Shown here: positions 26,101 through 31,989 of the stretch, one piece after another
How the letters are laid out: each line of letters starts with the position of its first letter
Position numbering within the stretch: the first letter of the stretch is position 1
NCBI GenBank assembly: GCA_002633005.1
Contig: NMRA01000186.1
Coordinates: forward strand, 62,001 to 126,000
Direction: 5' to 3'
Source: Phoronis australis
Taxonomy: Eukaryota > Phoronida > Phoronidae
Length of the DNA: 64,000 nt
Notes under the pieces: model-generated
Seen by the model: the letters and a program-made list of their open reading frames with translations, nothing else
The model's database searches: none
What the model was told of the DNA's origin: nothing
Position numbers and translations under genes: made by a program

Positions 26101-29100
26101 ACCATGTATTCTATGCCCGTAGCCAGCTATCGCAACTAATCTGGCACTAGATGCGAAAGGGTTCAAGTTAGCGAAATTTTCATTCTTCTCTTATAACCGC
26201 AAGCACTGAGGTTAACGACTATGCTCACGCACAAGCCCACTCCCTACCTTTAAGGTGTTTCATAATAAGCGCTCACTGATATATTAAAAGCCCCCCCCCT
26301 CCTTAAATTTTGAGAATTTCCAATTAAGCGCCCACAATTCAAGCTAGCGCCCATCATAGCGCACCACAAACGACCGCGTGTGGTTTAAAATTGACACGCA
26401 GCTTATATGGCGCGTCAATTTCATTTTACACAACTTCAGTTTTCAAAAACGTCTTTTCACAATATGTAAAAACGAAACCCCGGCTTTGTTTTATACCTCG
26501 GAAAGAAAGTTAACACTAGTGACATGCGTGTCATTTTGTGACTGACCTATTTTTCCCCTATTTGGAAGGTATTGAGGAGCAAACTCGCCATTACCGGAGT
26601 TAGTTTGAATTGTTAACGACTTTGATGACAGCCAGTAGCACTAGGCCAGATCTAACAAAATCCCAGATATTTTTTCAACGGGCATTTTCTCCCTTTTCAC
26701 ATCGCAAATTTAGCTACTCGAATGCACAATTCATTTAGAGAGCACTGATTCAACTTTCACGTCGGCAACTTGCCTTGCGCTTTAGAGTCTTTCAATGGCG
26801 GTCGTGAAGAACAGTTAGGCCGTACCTACATGAATGAAGTCAATTTTGAGATTCGAAGTTTGTGAGTATTTAACGCTGCAGGTAAGAGCATAATCTAAAT
26901 ATTTTCTCGATGATCTAATTTTGGCGCGTAAAAATGGCGGGAAAATTTTTGCGACCTGGCATTTACGAATGCGAGCTGGATTTTGAAAATGCCACCTGGG
27001 ATTTTGGCTAGGTCGCAAAATGCGACCTGGCGATTTTAATAGCGTTGAGCCCTGGTCACCATTTGCTAAGGGTAGTACCGCTTTTAGAAAATGCAGAATT
27101 CCTACTACGAAACTTTTGACGTCGATAAATTCCCAGCAACGCAAAACGTAGGCTTGGCGAAAACCTCTATACTAACATGAAGTTTCGCGTGGATGTGGGT
27201 AAGAAAAATGACCAGATAAAATCTGACACAACATTAGTGTCACTTAAAAACCACACTCTTCTTTGAGTACAATCAATTATTTCCCGTTCTTAAAAAAATT
27301 GCCGTTTTACCATTATTCTGCTGCTAAAATTGCGGCACGATCTTTTGCGTCGGCTTTCGGTGCCATGAAATATTGTGTCACACATTGACCAGTTTCTTTT
27401 TTGCCGATTCTTCAATCAACTGTTGTTTTTTCACGAGGTTGCGTACACGTCACGACAAATTATCGCAAATTAGTTTCACTTCATTATAAGCTTTAAATAT
27501 TCTAAAACCAGCAAATGGAATTTCAGAACAAGTTTTGCTGCTCAGCTGCAACGCTGTCACGAGCGCACTGTTTTCAAAACGTGAAATACTTTTCTCTGTT
27601 ACATAAGACGTAGAATTACACAAGAAAATGGTGTTTATTAGATTGTTCTTCATTTTACCAAGCAAGGTAAGTGTCAGTTGACCCCCAAATTTTGCATGCA
27701 CCGTCGCAGGTCTTTAGTTCTACATGTTGATACAAGTTTCACGGAGAGGTGACGAGCAGAACAACCCGGACTGTGTGCACTTTCGAGGTCTGTCGAAGCT
27801 CAACACAGAGGTACCTAGCTGTATTTTGACAATTGTCTCCATACAGCTAGCTGGTTGACTGGCTACACATGCCGTCTTCTTTGTCTTGAAGCCACTGCCA
27901 ATCAGGTCGAACCACGCCTTCTAGTTTTCCTCATAAGTGTGACGGTTTCTCTTTTCCGCCATAGTCTACTATGAAAGAGGGCAGACTGCCTCTAAAAACG
28001 TTACGCAGACATCACATGCAGTGTTCTCCACACCCTGTTTTAACTCGACGCTGTAACGAGTTTGGATTTTGCTGCGTCGAGTTTGGAAAATGCGCGTCGA
28101 GTTTAGAAAGTGCTGCGTCAGGTTTGAACTTTTGTCCTGGCTTGGTGTTTCAGCCCTCAACCCTAAAGCAGTGCCTGATTAACCAACATCAAGCCCAATA
28201 CAGAACATTAGAGGCAGTCAACACNTAAAAAATGGGTTAAAGGTTAGAAACAAAGGACGAGAGCGTAGACAAGTTTCCATCACTTGCAACGTCGATTTTT
28301 TTACGGTGGACGTTGGAGAAGAACATCAGTCTCGTGACAGCAACACGGAATCGTACGAAGGCGATGATTTTCGAAATTTGATTCGTTGTGTTGTTTGTCA
28401 TTTTCTTCCTACAGTTCAGGATTATTTGTGGATACAGGAACAAGAACTGAACGATGCAGGGTTCGTGACAACGTTGGTGAACGGTGATATCTATCTAAGG
28501 AAGGTGTTACAACTGTCATCGATATTGTCATCTCTTCTGTTTTCATCCAACCTTTCCAGATGAAAACTTGAATGAAGAGGACCTTCAGTACTTGAGTGAG
28601 CATGGTATACTGTGTGATTTATGTTGAATTATTCAACGGTTCTTTTAAGAACCATTTCACGCTATACGTACAACCAACGGCCCTTTTAAGGGCCACTCAA
28701 CACTTCCCAGAAGAACTGCTCACTTGAGAATGTTGATTTATCAACNAGTGAGCATGGCATACTGTGTGATTTATGTTGAATTATTCAACGGTTCTTTTAA
28801 GAACCATTTCACGCTATACCTAAAACCAACGGCCCTTTTAAGGGCCACTCAACACTGCCCAGAAGAACTGCTCACTTGAGAATGTTGATTTATAAACACG
28901 CTTTGTATTTTTCTCAGTAGGCCTATGTGAACCGTAAATCAAAAACCGTCCGATAACTATGCTGCTATTGGGCAAGCAGACGACATAAAGGGTCGGAACC
29001 GAAGTTTGAATTTTGAAATTAATTACCAGTAGCATTGCCAAAAGTACTCACAATGCCAACACTTCTACTATTGAAAGATTTTGAAGAGCGTTTCAATACC

Positions 29101-31838
29101 GAAATTAATATAAATTAATGTTTTTTTCGCTGTTTTGGACAGTAAAGTAGATGCAGGTATTTCTCGTCAAATTAAAACTGACCGGAAACTGCAACAGATA
29201 GGTCAGGAGAGGTCAACTCAGCTCGTAAGAATATGCCGGAGTTGCGAATCTGTTGTCTATAATCTATGGTAGTACTTAATATGTCTAATTGATATTAAAA
29301 TCGGCATTGGTATTATTAAAGAAACTTTTGATCTTTTGTTTGCTGCTCTTGGTCTGTCAAATGCTTTGGAGAAATTATGAGATGCATTGGTAGGAAAGCT
29401 AAACTTTGAAGTGTCTAAGAAGTAGGTCACACCAGTGCAGTGTGCAGTTTTAAACCATATATAAATACCTCCAGCATGACCATGCTCATGGTTAGACACA
29501 AAACAATGTCAATAACTAACATTCAACATTTGCGTCGAGTTTGGAATTTATAATGTGGAGAACACTGACATGATGTCTATAGTCATATTGTTCTGCTTGA
29601 CAAATGAAAAATGAGAACACCCAAGACGAGTGCACGTGCACCAGTTATGTACAACGAGCACTTCATGACTCTGCCTCGGGTGTCGACTAGAACACTTGGT
29701 AGGAGCGCAGTGCATTGATGTCTTTACTGCTGTAGCATCAAGACGCGGACCAAACTTAACTTTAAATTCATGAAAAAACAGCACAAGTTAGAGAAAAATT
29801 ATTGATTTTCATATGGGAAATGATATAGTGTTCACTGCGCTCTGAAAACTCATTCGCCACCTGGCAGACTGGCAAGTGAACTTTTACTTGCCCAGCACCA
29901 TTTTTACTCCCATTGGTGACTGGGTGAGTGGCTTAGTATATCCCTGAAGAGAGCAGAGTTAGTATACCAAACTACTATTTGGTGAGTTGGAACTTGCCAA
30001 ATCAGATACTGTAGTGTAGCGAAATTAATCACCAACAGTTGTATTATAAGAAATTGCGAGTCTTCTTAGCTGAACAAACATTCAAATTTAGGAATTCTTG
30101 GATACATGCAATAAAATTTCAAGATTACGGTACAGAATTTACCATTATTAAGTGAAAACTGGTTCCAGGCAACCATTTCCTATAGGGACCAGTTTACTTG
30201 ACTTTTACCACCATTTCCTATGGGGACCAGTTTACTTGACTTTTACCGTAAGTTTTACATGGCTTAATTTTTTGATTATGACAATTTTCATTTGCAAATG
30301 TCAATAAATGCTCAACTGAAACATGAAAATCACAAAATTAATGCGAAAAAAGTGCACTGTTAAAGATAAATATAAAAATTGTAAAACTAGTAAGGGTGCA
30401 GTTGGCATAGGCAATGACCATCGCCTCTGTTGGCCCGAAGCAGAGGCGATGTAGAGGCTATAGGCGCTCTGTACGCCGGAAGCTTTTCGGCGAATTATGC
30501 CTCGCACCGACTAAACCATCAAAGTCACGTTGTTACAAATACCTTTTGCGCATAGAGGAACACCTTAGGAGGTTGTCGATGTGTTTAATTCCTTCCAACT
30601 CGAACAAATACTCCCGTTATGAAACTTTTTCTTCGAGCAGTCCCTATTTCAGTTCCCAAAATCGTGAACTCAACTTTTTTATACTGCGCACGCTCCAATT
30701 CATGACCTCAATCTTTAAATAGGCCAAAGGTGAGCCATTGCGGTTTTGGCAGTCAAATGTTCGTTTCCAAAATGCCACCACTTATACTTGTCTTTAATTG
30801 GCGTTACTTGAAACTGATTGTATTTCAATGAATCATTGTTTGTATTTGATAAAAACAAATGCTGTTGATATGACATTTAATAGTCTTTTTGCACATATTT
30901 GACATTTTAATGTTTAACAACACGGCAAATGCACGGCTGGTTCCCGGCAGCACGTACGCGAAGGGCGGGAACTTCAGCTTTCAAAGTTCGCCGGTAGGTC
31001 CGCAACTTCTGACCTTCGGCCTGGTTAAAAAAAATGAAAAAGTTGAGTTCACGATTTTGGGAACTGAAAAAGGGACTACTCGAAGAAAAAGTTTCATAAC
31101 GGGAGTATTTGTTCGAGTTGGAAGGAATTAAACACATCGGCAACCTCCTAAGGTGTTCCTCTATGCGCAAAAGGTATTTAGAACAACGTGACTTTGATGG
31201 TTTAGTCGGTGCGAGGCAAAATTCGCCGAAAAGCTTCCGGCGTACAGAGCGCCTATAGCCTCTACATCGCCTCTGCTTCGGGCCAACAGAGGCGATGGTC
31301 ATTGCCTACAGTTGGCACTGCTCCAAAGAATACAACACGACTATTTCAACGAATAAAAGTAAAATTAATCAAAGTTGATGATCAAATCTCAGGACAGACT
31401 ATAAAACAATTTCTCAATATGGGCATTTTCTGAAAACGCCACAGGCTTGAACACGACTTAGCGCACAAAAACCATTTGAGGAATGTGAGAAAGCCGGCCA
31501 TGTGACCGGATCTATTGTCTGCGTTGTGAATGAAGGACCTCGTGTACGAACAGCCATGTTGAATTTTAAACAAAAGCGTGTACACTTTTTGCAACCACAT
31601 TCTATCGCACAAACTGTTCACAAATTCAATTCAGACGCGAAAGTCTTAAACTGAAGTACTTACTGTTGAGTGAATCTATTGCTCTGTCAGCAGTTTCTTG
31701 GTCTGGCACGTCGACGAAAGCGTAGTTGCCTTTGACCTGAATATTGTCAGCTTCGAGCCCGTGTTCTTGAAATAATTGTCCAATATCATCTTCTGTGACA
31801 CGTTCTTGAAGAAGATTTCCGACGAACAAGCGAACCAT
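2012..31838 (-). CDS. igf2bp: IGF2BP (IMP/VICKZ) RNA-binding protein, complete, 14 coding exons
   Basis: Exons in transcript order: 31664-31838, 23651-23705, 15952-16055, 14518-14713, 11922-12051, 10358-10455, 9916-10032, 9350-9494, 8935-9021, 7849-8019, 7258-7338, 6466-6606, 5406-5516, 2012-2179. Every junction is GT/AG, phases agree throughout, and the sum is 1779 nt (592 aa plus stop), the usual family length (about 580-600 aa). Domain order is RRM1 (about 1-76), RRM2 (about 80-152), KH1, KH2, a Met/Gly/Tyr linker, KH3, KH4. All four KH GXXG loops are intact: GLGG 190-193, GKGG 271-274, GKGG 408-411, GRGG 495-498. The family binds mRNAs in cytoplasmic RNPs and controls their localisation, stability and translation. 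The C-terminal tail is Gly/Arg- then His-rich, unlike vertebrate paralogues. One gene with this architecture fits the pre-duplication ancestor of IGF2BP1/2/3. The next gene upstream on the same strand is ubr3. Confidence 0.95.
2233..2612. repeat. 62-bp minisatellite decaying to about 31-bp units, igf2bp intron 13
   Basis: About three near-identical 62-bp units, with starts at 2298, 2360 and 2422, share CACTTGGACAC and GATATCATAACAAGA. Shorter diverged units follow to about 2610. It starts only about 50 bp from the acceptor of the last igf2bp exon. Confidence 0.9.
3110..3560 (+). repeat. interspersed repeat copy (SINE/MITE-like), truncated
   Basis: Shares long similarity with 59170-59905: the segments GGTTGATAGAGGGGTGGACG, GGCCACTAAGTGGCGCAAA and GGGGGCACACCGGT, and the hairpin-like end near ATATAAATAT. 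A poly-G run with one N (3456-3480) interrupts this copy. Confidence 0.75.
3578..3770 (+). repeat. short irregular direct repeats around AAAATGATTTGGGG
   Basis: Four copies of AAAATGATTTGGGG followed by GTGTAC or GTGGATAC, at about 3578, 3637, 3704 and 3748. Spacing is irregular (43-67 bp). Confidence 0.7.
3777..4184. mobile_element. 400-bp TIR MITE in igf2bp intron 13
   Basis: Terminal inverted repeats of about 35 bp. The left end has GGTCCGGTCTCCAATCTTT, the right end (reverse complement) GCCCGGTCTCTAATCTTT, both continuing TACTCGAAA. CTAG flanks both ends (3777-3780, 4181-4184). The target duplication could be TA or CTAG, so a Tc1/mariner-type origin is only a guess. No transposase. A diverged relative lies at 42203-42748. 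Confidence 0.75.
4362..4843. repeat. 24-bp minisatellite, about 20 copies, igf2bp intron 13
   Basis: Twenty tandem copies of a 24-bp unit around CTTACAGGGATAGCT. As the unit is a multiple of three and lacks stops, both strands are open for over 160 codons (TYRDSYIN repeat on plus, VSVDIAIP repeat on minus). These frames are a by-product of the repeat, not genes. Confidence 0.95.
5406..5516 (-). CDS. igf2bp: igf2bp exon 13: KH4 second half
   Basis: Encodes [20 protein letters not shown], then [15 protein letters not shown], the second helix and last strand of KH4. Acceptor TTTCAG, donor GTAAGT, phase 0/0. Confidence 0.91.
6466..6606 (-). CDS. igf2bp: igf2bp exon 12: KH3-KH4 junction and KH4 core
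   Basis: Encodes the last helix of KH3 ([13 protein letters not shown]), a short spacer, and KH4 up to its GRGG loop ([20 protein letters not shown]). Acceptor TTGCAG, donor GTGAGT, phase 0/0. Confidence 0.94.
7258..7338 (-). CDS. igf2bp: igf2bp exon 11: end of KH3
   Basis: An 81-nt phase 0/0 exon, too short and too interrupted to stand out as an open frame. It encodes [20 protein letters not shown], then NSSSCWN, the last strand of KH3. Acceptor TTGTAG, donor GTAGGT. Phase and homology both require it. Confidence 0.88.
7849..8019 (-). CDS. igf2bp: igf2bp exon 10: KH3 core
   Basis: A 171-nt phase 0/0 exon. After a short Pro/Gln segment it encodes KH3: [20 protein letters not shown], then a helix ending GAQVI. 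The GXXG loop is GKGG. Donor GTAAGC. Confidence 0.94.
8935..9021 (-). CDS. igf2bp: igf2bp exon 9: Met/Gly/Tyr-rich KH2-KH3 linker
   Basis: An 87-nt exon, in phase at both ends, encoding a low-complexity linker rich in Tyr, Met, Gly and Pro ([15 protein letters not shown] and [12 protein letters not shown]). Both ends are phase 0, so skipping it would keep the frame. Confidence 0.88.
9350..9494 (-). CDS. igf2bp: igf2bp exon 8: end of KH2 and helix
   Basis: Completes KH2 ([20 protein letters not shown]) and continues into a charged helix ([16 protein letters not shown]) equivalent to the AYEND segment of vertebrate IGF2BPs. The donor GTGAGT follows phase 0. Confidence 0.93.
9916..10032 (-). 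CDS. igf2bp: igf2bp exon 7: KH2 core
   Basis: Encodes KH2: [20 protein letters not shown], continuing [11 protein letters not shown]. The GXXG loop is GKGG. The segment LKILAHN is typical of KH2 in this family. Acceptor GGCAG, donor GTACCT, leaving in phase 2. Confidence 0.95.
10358..10455 (-). CDS. igf2bp: igf2bp exon 6: end of KH1
   Basis: Encodes the last strand and helix of KH1 ([20 protein letters not shown], then a short acidic/basic stretch). The acceptor is TTTCAG, the donor GTGAGT, leaving in phase 2. Confidence 0.9.
10741..11246. mobile_element. hAT-like MITE, igf2bp intron 5
   Basis: Terminal inverted repeats CAGGGCTTGGAAT (left) and CAAGGCTTGGAAT (right, reverse complement) bound a 494-bp element at 10747-11240. 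AATTAC repeats directly at both flanks (10741-10746, 11241-11246), six bases of what may have been an 8-bp hAT duplication. Both subterminal regions contain GCGGAAA. No open frame for a transposase. Confidence 0.75.
11922..12051 (-). CDS. igf2bp: igf2bp exon 5: KH1 core
   Basis: Encodes the KH1 core: [20 protein letters not shown] and the following helix and strand. The GXXG loop is GLGG. The acceptor TTTCCAG enters in phase 2 and the exon ends in phase 0 before GTAGGC. Confidence 0.94.
14518..14713 (-). CDS. igf2bp: igf2bp exon 4: second half of RRM2 and RRM-KH linker
   Basis: A 196-nt exon. It contains the RRM2 RNP1-equivalent strand ([20 protein letters not shown]) and the last strand ([10 protein letters not shown]), then a basic linker ([13 protein letters not shown]) and the residues entering KH1 (EEFPLR). 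The donor is GTTAGT. Confidence 0.93.
15952..16055 (-). CDS. igf2bp: igf2bp exon 3: first half of RRM2
   Basis: A 104-nt exon encoding the start of RRM2. RNP2 is VIVSNL, followed by PPQIAPEDL and [12 protein letters not shown]. The acceptor is TTTCAG and the donor GTGGGA. It enters in phase 2, so it can accept either exon 2 or the candidate alternative first exon at 18980-19002. Confidence 0.92.
17030..17180. repeat. diverged fragment related to the 28019-29567 element end
   Basis: Resembles the subterminal part of the hAT-type element at 28019: CCTGTTTT, a CTGCGTC block and repeated GAGTTTG/AAGTTTGAG words in the same order. The termini are not preserved. Confidence 0.45.
17540..18770. mobile_element. 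1.2-kb TIR element with TA flanks, igf2bp intron 2
   Basis: The left end ACCGTATTTGCCCTAATA and the right end (reverse complement) ACCGTATACGCCCTAATA are inverted repeats, each preceded by TA (17540-17541, 18769-18770). AAGCGCCC-type words follow at both ends. The inside has no transposase-like frame, so it looks like a non-autonomous TA-inserting element. Similar AATAAGCG words occur near 26270-26345. Confidence 0.75.
18980..19002 (-). CDS. igf2bp: candidate alternative first coding exon of igf2bp (RRM1-less isoform)
   Basis: The minus strand has an ATG in good context (AACATGG) giving MEEMAFD plus two bases, then a consensus donor (GG then GTGAGT). It leaves in phase 2, exactly what exon 3 accepts, and an in-frame TAA lies a few codons upstream of the ATG. 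Joined to exons 3-14 the frame is 1572 nt, or 523 aa, starting just before RRM2 and lacking RRM1. N-terminally shortened IGF2BP forms are known in other animals. This call rests on splice and phase logic only; chance is possible for so short an exon. Confidence 0.5.
19093..19113. repeat. GA microsatellite
   Basis: A simple (GA)n run of about 20 bp on the plus strand, close to the candidate alternative first exon of igf2bp. Confidence 0.9.
19448..22095 (+). repeat. about 1-kb repeat family, at least two units (plus orientation)
   Basis: Units share, in order, the block CTTGGCGGAATTAA (or CTTGGCGAAATTAA), a block ending in AATCTCGAATAATTC or a close variant, a CGCCATCTTGAAAG block, a hairpin around GGATACAAAATGG (20660-20703; diverged at 21834-21877), and GCGACCTGTAGAGTGCGAAC or a variant. 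GAT/GAC-rich runs sit at unit ends (20862-20925, 21017-21075). Short palindromes with CTTGGCGAAA and CTTGACGGAA cores lie at 22006-22033 and 22059-22090. The same family is inverted at 61722-64000. Mechanism unknown; no transposase seen. Confidence 0.85.
22933..23334. repeat. 58-bp minisatellite, about 7 copies, igf2bp intron 1
   Basis: Seven highly similar 58-bp units starting at 22933, 22991 and 23049 and onward, with AGTAGTAAAAACCCCAGG and TTCATAGGATATCACAGCA. It lies about 320 bp 3' (in transcript terms) of igf2bp exon 2, in intron 2 of the main transcript. The high identity suggests recent expansion. Confidence 0.95.
23651..23705 (-). CDS. igf2bp: igf2bp exon 2: end of RRM1
   Basis: A 55-nt exon giving [18 protein letters not shown], the last beta strand of RRM1 and the basic linker to RRM2. 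The acceptor is TTTTCAG and the donor GTAATT. It enters in phase 1 and leaves in phase 2, matching both neighbours. Confidence 0.9.
23751..23850 (+). repeat. interspersed repeat, copy 1
   Basis: About 100 bp similar to 39392-39492: GCCATTTTACCTGACAAACA, TCATTGTTTGTCGA-type and GGGGGCGGAGCTTG segments, ending TAGGTCAATT. In igf2bp intron 1, just upstream of exon 2. Confidence 0.7.
25103..27060. mobile_element. 1.94-kb non-autonomous hAT-type element, igf2bp intron 1
   Basis: GGTCACC is directly repeated at 25103-25109 and 27054-27060. The ends inside are inverted: AGGGCTCGAC left, AGGGCTCAAC right (reverse complement), with a C before each, giving the hAT-like CAGGGCTC. Both subterminal regions carry several GCGACCTG/GCGAGCTG words and the palindromic GGTCGCATTTTGCGACC arrangement, as expected of clustered transposase-binding sites. 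The longest inner frames are short and unrecognised, so it is non-autonomous. Confidence 0.8.
28595..28897 (+). repeat. 152-bp tandem duplication carrying histone-type 3' stem-loops
   Basis: Two nearly identical units, separated by one N at 28746. Each has two stem-loops in histone 3'-end context: AACGGTTCTTTTAAGAACC (28635-28653; second copy ends 28805) and AACGGCCCTTTTAAGGGCC (28676-28694, 28828-28846). The second is followed by ACTCA and, about 15 nt on, the purine-rich AGAAGAA. No histone coding sequence precedes them. Confidence 0.8.
28679..28694 (+). promoter_or_regulatory. histone mRNA 3' stem-loop motif, copy 1
   Basis: A 6-bp stem with a four-base loop, GGCCCT TTTA AGGGCC, with AAC before and ACTCA after, as in replication-dependent histone 3' ends of invertebrates. 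Twin copy at 28831-28846; variants with GGTTCT/AGAACC stems at 28638-28653 and 28790-28805. Confidence 0.6.
30170..30247 (+). repeat. direct repeat of about 40 bp, two copies
   Basis: CCATTTCCTATAGGGACCAG and CCATTTCCTATGGGGACCAG, each followed by TTTACTTGACTTTTACC. A local tandem duplication in igf2bp intron 1. Confidence 0.85.
30399..31317. mobile_element. 901-bp Mutator-like foldback element with 9-bp target duplication
   Basis: The element at 30408-31308 has about 272-bp terminal inverted repeats (30408-30680 and 31037-31308) that are nearly identical, starting TAGGCAATGACC. It is flanked by perfect 9-bp direct repeats CAGTTGGCA (30399-30407, 31309-31317). Long TIRs and a 9-bp duplication are hallmarks of Mutator-like elements. 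Each TIR contains a near-terminal hairpin with arms CATCGCCTCTG/CAGAGGCGATG. The roughly 356-bp middle has no transposase. It lies in igf2bp intron 1, about 350 bp from exon 1. Confidence 0.88.
31664..31838 (-). CDS. igf2bp: igf2bp exon 1: start codon and most of RRM1
   Basis: Encodes residues 1-58. RNP2 is LFVGNL (residues 4-9) and RNP1 lies in KGNYAFVD (about 36-43). I chose the ATG at 31838 because it is the first ATG in the open frame and has a good Kozak context (GCCATGG). The frame stays open a few codons upstream, but only a TTG precedes it. The donor GTAAGT follows phase 1. The first intron, about 8 kb, is the longest of the gene and full of transposons. Confidence 0.93.
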
Positions 31839-31989
31839 GGCTGTTAACTGATTTTGAATATGCGATACCAAAAGAAAACCAAATGCCTATGTTGAAATGT
31901 AGGTTGAAAAAGGAAGCGCTGAGACGAAATCAAGCGCACTATGTAGCTGCGGTTGTGTGTGTGGTATCAAATGTCCTGTATTCATACAT

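Larger units (their letters stand above)
28014..29572. mobile_element. 1.55-kb hAT-like element, igf2bp intron 1
   Basis: Perfect 14-bp terminal inverted repeats CAGTGTTCTCCACA bound 28019-29567. ACATG is directly repeated on both sides (28014-28018, 29568-29572). The termini resemble Charlie-type hAT ends (CAGTGnTTCTC), but hATs normally make 8-bp duplications, so the class is uncertain. GCGTCGAGTTTGGAA occurs near both ends. Inside is the duplicated segment with histone-type stem-loops (28595-28897). Two single Ns (28225, 28746) fall inside. Confidence 0.75.

Noticed and set aside
28306-28563. 85-codon plus-strand frame in the hAT-like element
   Set aside because: No transposase motif, and an N lies just upstream. 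It could be an element-encoded remnant but cannot be supported.
30414-31302. Two similar frames on opposite strands ([16 protein letters not shown]...)
   Set aside because: They are the two arms of the Mutator-like inverted repeat, not genes.
31839-31871. Upstream extension of the igf2bp start
   Set aside because: The open frame begins with TTG, not ATG; the ATG at 31838 has better context and matches family N-termini.
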